DNA of 64,000 bases from Hanleya hanleyi. Lineage: Eukaryota; Mollusca; Polyplacophora; Lepidopleurida; Hanleyidae. The notes under the pieces are model-generated. The model was not told the DNA's origin and did not search any database. It saw only the letters and a program-made list of their open reading frames with translations. The position numbers and the translations under genes were made by a program. Of the stretch, positions 12,799 to 23,574 are shown piece after piece (position 1 is the stretch's first letter; each line of letters begins with the position of its first letter). The stretch covers positions 1 to 64,000 of the forward strand of contig JAVTVY010018820.1 of the NCBI GenBank assembly GCA_036873755.1, given 5' to 3'.

Positions 12799-13060
12799 TT
12801 AAAATATACCCAAAAATCATATTTTGATGGGGTTTTCCATGAGTATTTTATATTTTCTGAGCGGCCTTCTCGGCGAGATTTTATGAAAATCTCCCCTCGC
12901 GTTATTTCTGATTTATTTATTTTTTACATTTCTTTCTCCCGATTTCACTCTTCTGATTAAGACAGAATATGGAGCTTACATCCAGAATATCAAGACAGAC
13001 TTAGCTAACAATATATGTAAGGTTTTTATTAGGTTTCACGCATGGTAAATTTGAAAATAT

Positions 13061-14467
13061 CAATTTAAAAAATGGTACCTCCGCGTTCTCGCGAAGACAG
13101 ACAAGTTCAGGGCCCCGTAAGTGGCCGCCCACAGTTTACAAGGGGGACCCGATCGTGGCCGCCCGCAGCGAACCAGTTAACACATTTGGCCTTGCTGCCT
13201 TGTCCATTGGCCTTGATGCCCCCAAAATCTGGTCATTATCCAACGCCAAAGTGGCCTTGCTCTATTTTTCCTCAAATTCAAAGCCTGAACGAGTGATTAT
13301 CAGCGGCCTGAATACTGTATATTGGTTTCCCAATAAGACATTGTCTATCCACTAAATACTGCACAATTACTGTATTTTGGTTTCTCAGGTGTGTCACAAT
13401 GGTGTGCTGGATAGGGTAATGATTCAGCAGGTATTAATGACACCGGTATAACAAAATGAAAAGTTTACCAAATGTTGCAGTGTTCATAATTAATAGGCAG
13501 TTAACCAGCTACTCTGCTCCATCCTACTGTAGATCTATAAATAATTCAGCCCTGAAAAAGTAGGTCAGCCCAGTTGATGTGCTCATGGAGGGGAGGGAGG
13601 CTTTAATATGAATTCATACAGTCAGACAGCCAGGCTTGAATATTGACCTGGTACATGTAGCAATGTATATTAGACAGACAGTCTGGATGTGTGTCAGGAG
13701 GTGTACACTGGTGGAACATCTATGCTCCCACCTGATATGTACATGTACAGGCTGACCTGTCCTAGATTCTAGATTGATTTCCTCCTGACCATCATACATA
13801 CATGCATGTATGTTTGTGCCAGAACAAGATTATATGTACTGTGTGCTGAAAACCTTAGCAGCAAAATCACCAGAAAAAGTGATCCAAATTCAGGGAATAT
13901 CGCTAGATGATCTTGCATAAGCATTGCAATGATGCGATCATTCATCTGTTTGTTGGACTTTCATCAAGGTTCCCAGGTTTTCATGAAAACAAAATTCCCT
14001 GTTTGTTCCCGGATTAATTTGCAAATTCCCTGTGAACTATTTCCTTCATGACAGGGTTGTAGCAATTAGAACACTAAGATCAGTGTTTCCCGGAAGTCGA
14101 TTTTCACAACCGAATAACGGTAGTCAAACATGAGGCCCTCAGCCAGACAGTTTTAGTCAGTGTATATTGGTACACAATGAATGGAAAATGTGTATGTAAA
14201 AGCCTGAAAGATTTGGTTGAATGCAGAAGATGCTTTAGCAGTGGCTTGTAAAAATGTGATAAATTCAGTGTGGTATGTTGAATGAATTGGGTGAACTAAA
14301 TAAATAATCTGACCTATCACATGCGGAAAATATGGCGGAAGAACAAAAATATTCTGAACAAAAACAAAAGGTTGCAAGCCATTCTAGCTTTGAACCCTTA
14401 TAATAATCTGAACAATAATAAAAGTCTTCCGATTTTGATAGGAATACGAAGCTGCATGCACATCTAA
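13061..14467. other. non-coding stretch, nothing recognised
   Basis: Mixed unique-looking sequence with a short TACATACATGCATGTA palindrome near 13794-13809. I can support no gene or element. Confidence 0.4.
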
Positions 14468-15162
14468 AACCCCTCGGCTCTGGGTGCCACCCATTCACAA
14501 TCTATTCAGTTTGAACCATACTACTTGGAAAATATCAGGAACATCAAGCAGTCAAGTGACAAATATACAGATTATCAAAATACTTGCAATCAGAGAAACC
14601 AGCAGTCATTACTTGTCTCTTGATGTATCTATGACGTATACCAAGCATACTGAACACTTGAACAGTATCAAAGGATATAGATCATCAATGATTTTACATA
14701 AATTGAAAACGGCTGCCAAGGTTTCCATCCAATCAGAGAAAACGGTTCTGTCATTCATTTTCACTCTCTTGATGTACTGATGATGTATACAGTCTTGCAT
14801 CAAACACTTGAACAGTACCACAGGTATATATTTTGCATAAATTGAAGATGGCAATCAAGTTTTCCACTTAATCAGAGAAATTGGTTGTCATTAAAGGTCA
14901 ACCCAAACGATCTGAGGTCAAAAATATAAAAAAATAGTCCTTTCGATTCTGAAAATAATGATATTTTTTTCATAATTTTGTGCAGTCTGGTTGGCGAGAT
15001 ATTGCCGTTTGAAAGGTGAAAATCGCTCTCCTGTCAATTCCAGCTGTGACGTCACGGAGGGACAGCCGTCTTGTATTCTCTATGTTAAAGCCGTATACCA
15101 CAGTCATAAGTAGCTGCTGATTTCTGGAGATTTTCGGAGTATCGGGGCATCATTTGTTAAAT

Positions 15163-15529
15163 ATGCCGCGACGTTGTGTAGTGGGAGGTTGCAGTTTTAC
15201 TACAGATGACGGTGTTAGTATTCATTTGTGGCCTAAAGATGAGAAAATCGCTGCAAATTGGACGAAATTTGTACGCAACACGAGGGTGTGGAAAGAGGGT
15301 CAGAGCCAGTACTCGTATAATTTGCTCGGCACATTTTGACAGAAAGACATCATTCGAGGACCTCTACAGCGTAGCAGTTGAATTCGGGTACAAACCAAAA
15401 CTAAAGAGAACAGCTATTCCGACTATCAAACCTAAGAACAATCAGAATGTGACGGCAAAGAAATCGGACAATTCATGGGGATTATGGGAAAACAAACAAA
15501 ATTCAAATCGGACGTATATCGATCAGTAG
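15163..15529 (+). pseudogene. THAP zinc-finger domain ORF, frameshifted
   Basis: The frame opens MPRRCVVGGC and continues with HLWPKDEKIAANWTKFV. After RVWKEG the reading shifts to the next frame, which gives ICSAHF and later AIPTI. Together these are the C-x4-C, C-x2-H ligands, the invariant tryptophan and the proline-containing end of a THAP domain (about 85 residues, DNA binding). The shift lies within about 15297-15312, too short for an intron, so this copy is broken. After the domain the frame is basic and asparagine-rich and ends after about 40 further residues, with no catalytic domain. Start chosen at the first ATG before the conserved cysteine. Confidence 0.8.
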
Positions 15530-15728
15530 AGTTATCAACAGTTTACTGTCCATACTGCCGAATCCCGTAGTTTATCCCTTCGAAAAGGCCGCCTCGGTCA
15601 GTAACAACAACAACAACAACAACAACACAGACGTGCTCGTTCTTTACATCACAGAATCGTTCTACATTCAATACAGTTTGAAATATATGGACATTTGGTC
15701 TTATAGATGACGATAATAAGGTTTCCAG

Positions 15729-16010
15729 TCAAGTTGCATACCAGTCTGTATTCAACAAACGACCTCTCCGAATCCTGTCGTCGTCGAGTTCCACGTTGTC
15801 AGAATGGTTGTCACTGTCAGAATCGGAGCCGTACGGCTCAAATTGATAGGGCTGAATTCCGCCGTTGGTCTTCAAACAACTGTTAATTTGCCCGTCATCA
15901 TCCTCCTCTATGTCTATTTCATCTTCTTGGCGAAAAATATTTCCATCTAAGGAGCTGATATCGCTCGAATCAACATCTGAATCGGAGCTCTGACTGCACT
16001 CGCTTTCCAT
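15729..16010 (-). CDS. acidic YQFEP-motif first exon
   Basis: The ATG opens a 93-residue frame rich in D, S and E, then GGIQPYQFEPYGSDSD and RRGRLLNTDW. Directly after TDW the DNA is G|GTATGC, a usable splice donor, and the frame stops three codons later. I therefore read it as a complete first coding exon lacking its downstream exons. In P2X7-ballast-like proteins of invertebrates the same order (YxFEP, then W and a cysteine cluster) is seen, so the missing exon would be the cysteine part; this is inference. It is convergent with the THAP ORF, 200 bp away, inside the same transposon. Confidence 0.5.
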   Translation of the reverse strand: MESECSQSSDSDVDSSDISSLDGNIFRQEDEIDIEEDDDGQINSCLKTNGGIQPYQFEPYGSDSDSDNHSDNVELDDDRIRRGRLLNTDWYAT

Positions 16011-16290
16011 GTTATCCGCTGTTTTTTCTCAGGCAATTGCCCTGCGTGACGTCATCAACCCAGCTGTGAAAGTGTGAAAAGTCCACTTTGCTCCCATATT
16101 ACGTGTGTTTCTGATCAGATTAGAATTTTTTCAATATTTTTTTCATACAAAGTGAAGTATGAACTATGATTTTTAAGGATTTTTAGACCAAAAAAAAATC
16201 CGTTTGGGTTAACCTTTAATTGTAAGTTTCTTGATGTATTGATGATTTATAGTTTCATACGAAGAACTAAATGGTATCAGATATAGATCA

Positions 16291-17443
16291 TTAACTCTTT
16301 CCCTCATAGACTTGTGGAGAATTTTCTCTCTCTGGCCCATAATAGATTTGTAATGGCGTAGGTCTTCAACCCATGGACTCATTTCAATTTTCGTACTTCT
16401 CCAGCGATGTAAAATATCCCGTTTTATGTCCCATGTCATGTGGAGAAATATTTACCAATGGTCTCCCACAGACCCATTCTACGTAATTTGTTCATGTTTT
16501 ATACCAATATCAGCAACATTTATTCTAAAAATAAGTAGACTTGTGAGAAAATGTGTTGTGTCCGCTTTACTTCTGTTGGAAATCACGAAAAAAAGCGAAG
16601 AAATTGTCGCATTTTAGCCACGTTTTGCAACGTTCTCTTCCTGCTTTCCGGCTACCTTTCGTATCTTTCCGTATACCATCGTAAAGCTAATTCTCCGTAG
16701 GATCGGGATTTGGCAGCGACATCACAAGATGGCAGGTGTAGAACGAACTATAACTGTTTCAATCCGATATAGTTTATACAGGAGAATAAAGACGGTAATA
16801 AATATTCATAAGGTTAAATTAACATAGCTCACTGATTGGCCAAGGTTGAGCGCGGCCCGGCGTGATTGGAGGAAGAGGTCACGTGGCGACTCGGTCGCTA
16901 TGGTCACTGTCAAACAGAAGGCCGACTATGAAAGAATGGCGGCTGAAAACATTTACCGCGAAGGCAGCAGGTCCCGAATACATAAAATAAACTCAGATGG
17001 GCAGATTTGATGAGATAGTCATCAAGGTTAAATACTTTGGTAGTTTATGCTCGCGTTACGTGAAATATTCAGGAATTTGGAAGCAGGTTTTACGATTTTT
17101 CGAACGTTTGTCTTGGAGCACGCGAAACAAATTTGTTGTCAAATCGCTTATTTTTCATCGATTATTTCTGTTTCTCTCCCGATTTCGTTTTACCCTTACC
17201 ATAAAACATACCAACAGTCCATATAGTCAGATTTATTGAAATTTTGGCTTTCTGAAAATGTATAGTTTTAATTAGGTTTTACTCAAAGTAAACGCCAAAA
17301 ATTGCAAGAATAATCCACCACATGGGAACTCGAGTCACTCGTCAAAACCCGTCTTCATGGGTTACGCGAACACTCGTCAAAACACGCTTACATGGGGATC
17401 TACACAAGTCATCAAAACCCGCTTATATGGGGGAAAGAGTTAA
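16291..17443. mobile_element. TTAA MITE, piggyBac-related, copy 2
   Basis: TTAACTCTTTCCCTCATA at the left and GGGGGAAAGAGTTAA at the right. It is an inverted, diverged copy of the 9.4 and 40.2 kb MITEs (for example the ATGGGCAGATTTG and CGCGTTACGTGAAAT stretches occur in opposite orientation). It inserted in a unit of the pearl-like array. Confidence 0.85.
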
Positions 17444-17702
17444 TGATTTTGCATACATTAAAATGATCGCCAAGATTTCCGCCCAATCAGAGAAACCAGT
17501 TCTGTCATTCATCGCAAGTCTCTTGATGCAATGATGATGTATATCAACCACTTGAACAGTATCAGAGATAGAGATCATTAATGATTTTGCATAAATTAAA
17601 GATGGCTGCCTATCCTTCCCGTCATTCAGAGGAACTGATGTGGTTATTCCTTGCAAGTCTCTTGATACATCGATGCTGTATACCAAGTTTCATATAGAAC
17701 AC

Positions 17703-18777
17703 TTAACCCTTTCACCGATTAAACCCGGTACACGGGGATAACGAGAGTGCCACCCGTACGACCATCCCCGGTAGACCGGGTTAGCTTTAAACCCGTTCGC
17801 TATCACGATGGGTACAGCACTTTTATTTTTTTGCATTCGTTTTAACGGAAACCTATCAAACACTGTATACTTCTGGAAAGCCGAAACCCTGATCAATTTG
17901 ATTCTCGAAATTGTTTGCTTGTTTGAAAAATAAATAAAACAAATTTAGATGTTGAACGAAAAAAATCGGAATGAAAAATGCATTTTTCCCCACATACCGT
18001 GACGGGCATCTCGGCAGCGAGCCACAAAAATGGAAAAAATCATCGAAAACCTCATCCTAACTCCTGTATTTTTTATGTTACAGGACTGGTAAAGCGTGGT
18101 GAATATTCCCCAGATGGCTGAAACTGCCAACGACGACCGGCAAAGTTTATTTCCATATTTTTACGAGTCTTGATCCGCAAAGTTTGTCGAACACATTTCA
18201 AAATGTCGGCAGCAAGCTGCGTTATTGAGCCGACGAGCCAATCGGTATGTGTAATTTTGCCCACGTGACCTCTAGCAGCCAACAGATTTGAGACGAGCGT
18301 AGACAGTGGCTGGAAGGATGGAATGACATCATTTTATAATCCAATCGTATCCTCCGTTTTATTTTGCCATCCATTCAAGGTTATTTCCTGTGTAGAAAGG
18401 TGAAAGGTCGCTCTTTCCAATGAGAGGTCAAACATGAAAATTGGCCGAGTAAAACTCGAGAAAAACGCTGTCAAATGCGGTCGAAAAAAGACGATTTCTC
18501 CGTTGGATTTTGATGTTTTTGAGTCGAGAAAGCCGGGGAAAGCGCATTCTCTCGCAGTAAAACCTAATTTTGTATGCTATTTTATTTATTTTGCTATAAA
18601 ACTAGAGCAAATAACACTGGAGTGTGGAGACAGGTTTCTTATGTTTTTCTGCAAATCTCGGACGCAAATGCAATTTCTAGCATTCCAAAGACAACATATA
18701 CAAATTTTAACAGTTCTCAGGGAATTGATCGTCAGCAGGTCACTTTTGTCAGGGGAAATAATCAGTGAAAGGGTTAA
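17703..18777. mobile_element. TTAA MITE, second family
   Basis: Ends TTAACCCTTTCACCGATT and AATCAGTGAAAGGGTTAA are inverted with one mismatch and carry TTAA. The 1075-bp interior does not resemble the other TTAA elements, and its ORFs have no recognisable motif. Also inside the pearl-like array. Confidence 0.8.
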
Positions 18778-19946
18778 ATGGTATCGGAGATATACATCAT
18801 TAAAAATTTTGCATAAATTAAAGATGGCCGCCAAGGCTTCAACCAATCAGGGAAACTGGTTTGGTCATTCCTTTAAAGTTTCTTGACGTATCGATAATCT
18901 ATACCAAGTTTCACACTGAACAGTGAAATGGTTTCCGAGATACAGAAGATTCATGGTTTCGCATAAATTAAAGATGGCCGCCAAAATTTCCACCCAATCG
19001 GGTCCAGATTCAATGGGGTTCTGGGTCACGAGCATATGGATGTGCACGGCAAGTTTGGTGTGCCTATGGTAAGTCGCTCCAAAGATATCTTGGTAACGAG
19101 AAAGCTGTAACGGTTTCGCATAAATTAAAGATGGCCGCCAAAGTTTCCCACCAATTGGGTCCAGATTCAATAGGCTTGTGGTTGACCACCCAACAATCCT
19201 GCATACCAAATTTGAAGTCTCTAGCAGCAACGGTTTGGCTTCTAGACCGGTCACAAGAATTGTTGACGAATTTTCCGTGACGTTGCCATGGAAGTTCGAT
19301 AGGCTTGTGGCTGACCACCCAACAATCCTGTATACCAAATCTGAAGTCTCTAGAAGCAACGGTTTGGCTTCTAAACCGGTCACAAGAAGTTTGGTATAGA
19401 ACACTTAAATGATATCAGAGATATATATCATTAAAGTTTTTGCATAAATTAAAGATGGCCGCCAAGGTTTTCAGTCAATCAGGTCCCGATTTAAAGTATC
19501 TGTATGCATCGATGATGTATACCAACTTTCATATAAAACAATTGAATGGTAACAGAGATATGTATCATTATCGATTTTGCATAAATTAAAGATAGCCTCC
19601 AGGATTTCCAGCTAATCAGAAAAGCCGGTTTGGTAATTCATTGAAAGTTGCTTGATGTATCGATGCTGTATACCAACTTCCGTATTTAACAGTTGAATGG
19701 TTTCCGAGATATGGATCATTATCCATTTTGCATAAAATTAAAGATGGCCGCCAAGGTTTCCACCCAATCAGGTCCCAATTCAATAGGCTTCTGGTCCTTG
19801 ACTAGGTAAATAAGCATACCAAATTTGGAATTCTTCAGTGGAACCGTTTTCCGTCTATCTCGCTCACGTACTGACGTACGGACGTATGAACAGACGGACG
19901 TACAAGACGACATTACCCCATGGCCAAAATTGGCCGAGGGGTAAAA

Positions 19947-20711
19947 ATGAGTATTAAGATACAATGTAAAATCCTCATGGTTAGATGGACTGGAGCTATG
20001 CTGGGATGCATCCTCTCATGGCATCATATTGTTTCATGTACCTCCTGCTGTCAGTACACCCCTAGTATATTACAGTTCTATTTGGTTATCTCCCCTGTCA
20101 CCTTACAGCTTCAAACACAGCATGTTTGTGATATGCAGAGCTCTTTCTGTAGATCAGGGGGAAATGCTTGCAACATTCCATGAATATTTCAGAAGCAGAA
20201 TTAAAAGAAAACATTTCTGAATACAGGGAAATTATTACGTAAATGATTTGACCATCACTGGATTTTAGAAATTTACTATAACTAGAGCCTATAGGCTTTT
20301 TTATATATCGATGTCTGGGAATCATAGAAACGACTGGTATTTGTCATGCCTGTGATCATCAGCATACATCACGGTTCATCACGGTTCACCAGTATTTTAT
20401 TTTTATCAAAATAATACCAGAAGCAAATGAACTAGAATTCTGCACGTTGCAGCTTGACCCGTTGCAATGCATTGGTTACCCAGCCTCCCTTCTAATAACA
20501 TTTGACATTGTTCGCACAAAGATTGGCAAGTTTCATGTTCGCACGATTCAAAATCGAGTGATGCATCATTGGAGATTGAGCTGATGCTGAAATTTGAATA
20601 GCAATCCTGATCCTCCATCCAGGTCTGTGTACGCCGTACAGGTACATAACAAATAGTGCTCAAACGGTTCGTTGAAAATAACAGCAACAGACGGGAGGGG
20701 AAGGGAGGGAA
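19947..20711. other. non-coding stretch, nothing recognised
   Basis: No ORF or repeat that I can support; lies between the pearl-like element and the SINE. Confidence 0.4.
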
Positions 20712-21148
20712 TTTGGCTTAATGTCACACTCAAGTTTGTTTCACTCATATGGTGACAGTCAGTTTGGTTGGTGGAGGTAGCCGGAGTACCCGGAGAGAAC
20801 CACCGCCCTTCGGCAAGTAACTGACAAACTTTCACACATGGACCAGCTGGGCTCGAACCCGTGCCGGTTCAGCGGTGCGAGGCTAGCGCAGGGCTTCGTG
20901 TTTAGCGCGAGTGATAGCTCACCTGCACGCAAACACTCGCGTAAATTCATGTCACGAGAGTGATGTTTAGCTCACGTAAACTGTCACATTTTATATTGTA
21001 TTATATTGCAATCACTCGCCTGACTTTTAAATACCCTCTCCTAAATATTTTGACGCGAGCTATTTTTAGCTCGCGCACTAATTCTAAACACGAAGCCCTG
21101 TAGCGGTCACCAGCGAAGCGCCTTAGACCACTCGGCCACCGAGGGCCC
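20712..21148 (-). repeat. tRNA-derived SINE with conserved central domain
   Basis: On the minus strand the 5' part reads as a tRNA (Leu/Ser-like) with A box TGGCCGAGTGGT and B box GGTTCGAGCCC. It is followed by a central block GGTGGTTCTCTCCGGGTACT that matches the deeply conserved domain of metazoan SINEs (Meta/Nin-DC type, from memory of the family), and ends near GACATTAAGCCAAA. The tRNA part is split by a 212-bp MITE at 20889-21100. RNA polymerase III would transcribe an intact copy; this one is dead. Confidence 0.85.
20889..21100. mobile_element. hAT5-like MITE nested in SINE
   Basis: CAGGGCTTCGTGTTTAG and its exact inverse form the ends; the 5-bp duplication TAGCG flanks both sides (20884-20888, 21101-21105). 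Removing it restores the tRNA-like region of the SINE between A and B boxes. Confidence 0.9.
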
Positions 21149-22790
21149 TTTACAGACGGATGCATGCTTCGTCTTGTTCATAGAAAAGTCAAGCTTATAA
21201 GGGAGATATGCTGTAGAATGATCTCTTGGTTGTCTTCGAGGGAATGAAACATGGGCGTCTCTCCAGTTTTGCTTACATCTTTGTTCAAAGGGGATGAAAT
21301 ATAGGACTGCTGACCTGGCTTTTATTTTGCTCGATTCTGAGAAAATAAGAGGTCATGAATGCGACTTGCCACTCCTAAAAATTATGACCGATCTTATATC
21401 TATGACAAACCCATATTCTGCCAAGGTACGGCCAGAGATGAGGGCTAATCCTATGAAACATACATAATTAATCACACCCATTATCAATGTTAAAACCATA
21501 AATGTCTCTCTCTCTCTCATCCCCCACATTGTGCTCTTGCATTTCATCTACGATCTTACATGTGTGAGGATGTGGAAGGGTCTAGTAAGCAGGGGGTGAT
21601 GTAGCCTAGATTTAGATATATTTAGCTGACTATACCCTATGCCACATGTATATGCCAGCGCTAACAGCACCAATGTCCTTTCAATCCATTTTTGTCGGGT
21701 TTACCAAGGGTAAACCCTACATTAGTATCACTTTTCAGTTTTTCTTTTTTCTTCTGCACATGTGTAGTTTTGATCTCCTGCCCGGAGACTGTTCTCATTT
21801 GATGCCCCTTACAGCATTCACAACAGGCCTCGCACAAACCATGCAATTCCAGGCGCTAAGAGTAATGGAATTTCGTTGAAAGGACATGGAAAGTCAGAGG
21901 AAATATATGTACAGAGTCCGGGAAAATGAGTGGAAAAAGCTAAGTTATTCTCTGAAGTTCAGCGAAATTTATTGCGGAATAAAAATACAAACAGCCGTGA
22001 AACGTGTTTGCTGGTGACCCTTCGCCAGATTGGAACGAGGTCAGACAGCTCATTTACATATTTTGTGTAGTCCATTGGTTGAACTAAACTCGTGACTGTT
22101 TCCCGCTGAATTAATATTCATATTCTGTGACGTGTATTGGTCGAGGTCATAATGTCGACAGCTGATTGGCTCACGCTCTTGCATGACATCTGTACTAATT
22201 TACGTATCAGAACAGTCGCCAATTGAACTGGTCAAATTGCAGTCGCCATTGTTCGTTGGTTTGGAATTTAGCTTTGGGCTAATTTTGCCGATGCCGGGAA
22301 AATGCAAATTTAGTGAACATTGGCTGAGACTGGATGATTATAACTGTGGTTGTCCCGTCACAGTGAGAGGACAGCAACGTACACGGTGTGTCAAACAAAT
22401 GTGGATCTGTCCAATATCGGCGATGGTCCTTTACGGAGCCATACAAAAATTACAGGATACACTAACTTTACACACATATTCTTGAGGTTGTTCTATAACT
22501 ATATGGCACTTTATGAATTATTATTACGAATATGAATTTTAATATTTTTGAACATTTTTCAATCTTTGGTAAGCTACCTTACAACAAAAGTTATGATTCA
22601 TATATAATGCAAGATCACAAAGATGATCTTCACTTTAGATAGGAATCGTCCTCAATGCGTTTTTGATACACACAGCTGGTGGGGCTAATTTTTGTCTAAA
22701 AAGCACCAAATTGACCATTTGAATAGATAAAGATAAAGAATAATCAAGACCTACAGACAAACACAACCAGACTTACAGTGGTTCAAACCT
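21149..22790. other. non-coding stretch, nothing recognised
   Basis: Holds a short CT microsatellite at about 21505-21520. Several ORFs of 60-100 codons are present, none with a motif that I know. Confidence 0.4.
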
Positions 22791-22797
22791 GCAGTAT

Positions 22798-22973
22798 TTT
22801 GCACTTTTCGGTGCATTTACAGTCGACATTTTCTCTCCAAAATTCTCGTTGCAAAATTATGACACCTTTAACCAAAATCATATTTAGACTTATTTGTTGG
22901 TCAAAATAGCTAAAATTGGTTTTGGTTAAAGGTGTCCTATTTTTGTAACAAGAGAAAATTCGCACCGAAAAGT
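22798..22973. repeat. hairpin MITE-like inverted repeat
   Basis: CACTTTTCGGTGC and GACACCTTTAACCAAAA in the left arm return inverted in the right arm, around a loop near 22885. Arms are imperfect, about 80 bases. No coding content. Confidence 0.65.
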
Positions 22974-23574
22974 GCCTAAAAATACGAAAATAAGCCAACT
23001 TACCAACTTTAGTGAGCCATAAATCCGTGTTCGTGCATCTGCAGTCCTTCATTATTTCGGGTCTTATAATTCAGCATGAAGGCTGTACAAAATGGTCCAT
23101 TTCATATCCCTTTGATAAAAGTGAAAGTTTGGCCGTTCAAACCGAACAGCTTGAGGACGATTCCCTATGTCAAGCGAACACCACCATTCTTCCCAAATAT
23201 GGGACTAATAAACTCCTCTGATGCAAGTAAACCCGACATCAGTACTTTAAGTACTTTGATTAAATCATAATGTTAACAAAATTAGTAATTGTAAACACGA
23301 ATGTATAATGAGATATAAATCAAGCATTATGTTGATGGGCTGCAAAATCCGTATGAGAGGTGGCCCTTCAATTTCAATCAAAAAATCCTTTTGTCTGTCT
23401 GACAATAATAAACTTCATGAACAGATGAAATGCCAATAAATTGTGCTATATAAGTTTACTGCCTATAGTGCCACTCAATGAACAATATCACGAAACTACA
23501 AGATGACGCAAAATCCTCAGATGTGGCCTGGGGAATGTAGATATTGGACAAGTCATCAGAATTTCATATATTTA

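Larger units (their letters stand above)
10830..13060 (+). repeat. dispersed repeat family R1, copy 1 (interrupted)
   Basis: Sequence from TTGTCAGCGTAAAT through GGCGAGATTTTATG aligns by eye with 27807-28570 in the same order, with many substitutions. Copy 1 is split by the element at 11358-12798, exactly where copy 2 reads through. There is no ORF. The family is not identified. Confidence 0.6.
14891..16219. mobile_element. TTAA-flanked transposon with THAP and YQFEP ORFs
   Basis: Ends TTAAAGGTCAACCCAAACG and CGTTTGGGTTAACCTTTAA are inverted with one mismatch, and TTAA lies at both edges. The 1329-bp element carries two convergent coding remnants: a plus-strand THAP domain and a minus-strand acidic exon with a splice donor. 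It interrupts a unit of the surrounding tandem array, so it is a true insertion. No transposase catalytic domain is visible; THAP domains serve as DNA-binding heads of P-type and other transposases, but they are also widely captured. Confidence 0.75.
14468..19946 (+). mobile_element. pearl/Helentron-like element, three insertions inside
   Basis: The left end reads ACCCCTCGGCTCTG and the right end GGCCAAAATTGGCC hairpin then GAGGGGTAAAAA; CCCCTCGGC and GCCGAGGGG are complementary. Between them about ten units of roughly 130 bp share the core AAATTAAAGATGGCCGCCAA, followed by an ACGG/ACGT-rich microsatellite near 19865-19895. This order is that of bivalve pearl-type, non-autonomous Helitron relatives. 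The array is interrupted by elements at 14891-16219, 16291-17443 and 17703-18777; removing them restores a continuous array of about 1.9 kb. Confidence 0.7.

Noticed and set aside
20830..21148. A functional tRNA gene on the minus strand
   Set aside because: It is followed by a SINE central domain and is split by a MITE, so it is SINE-derived.
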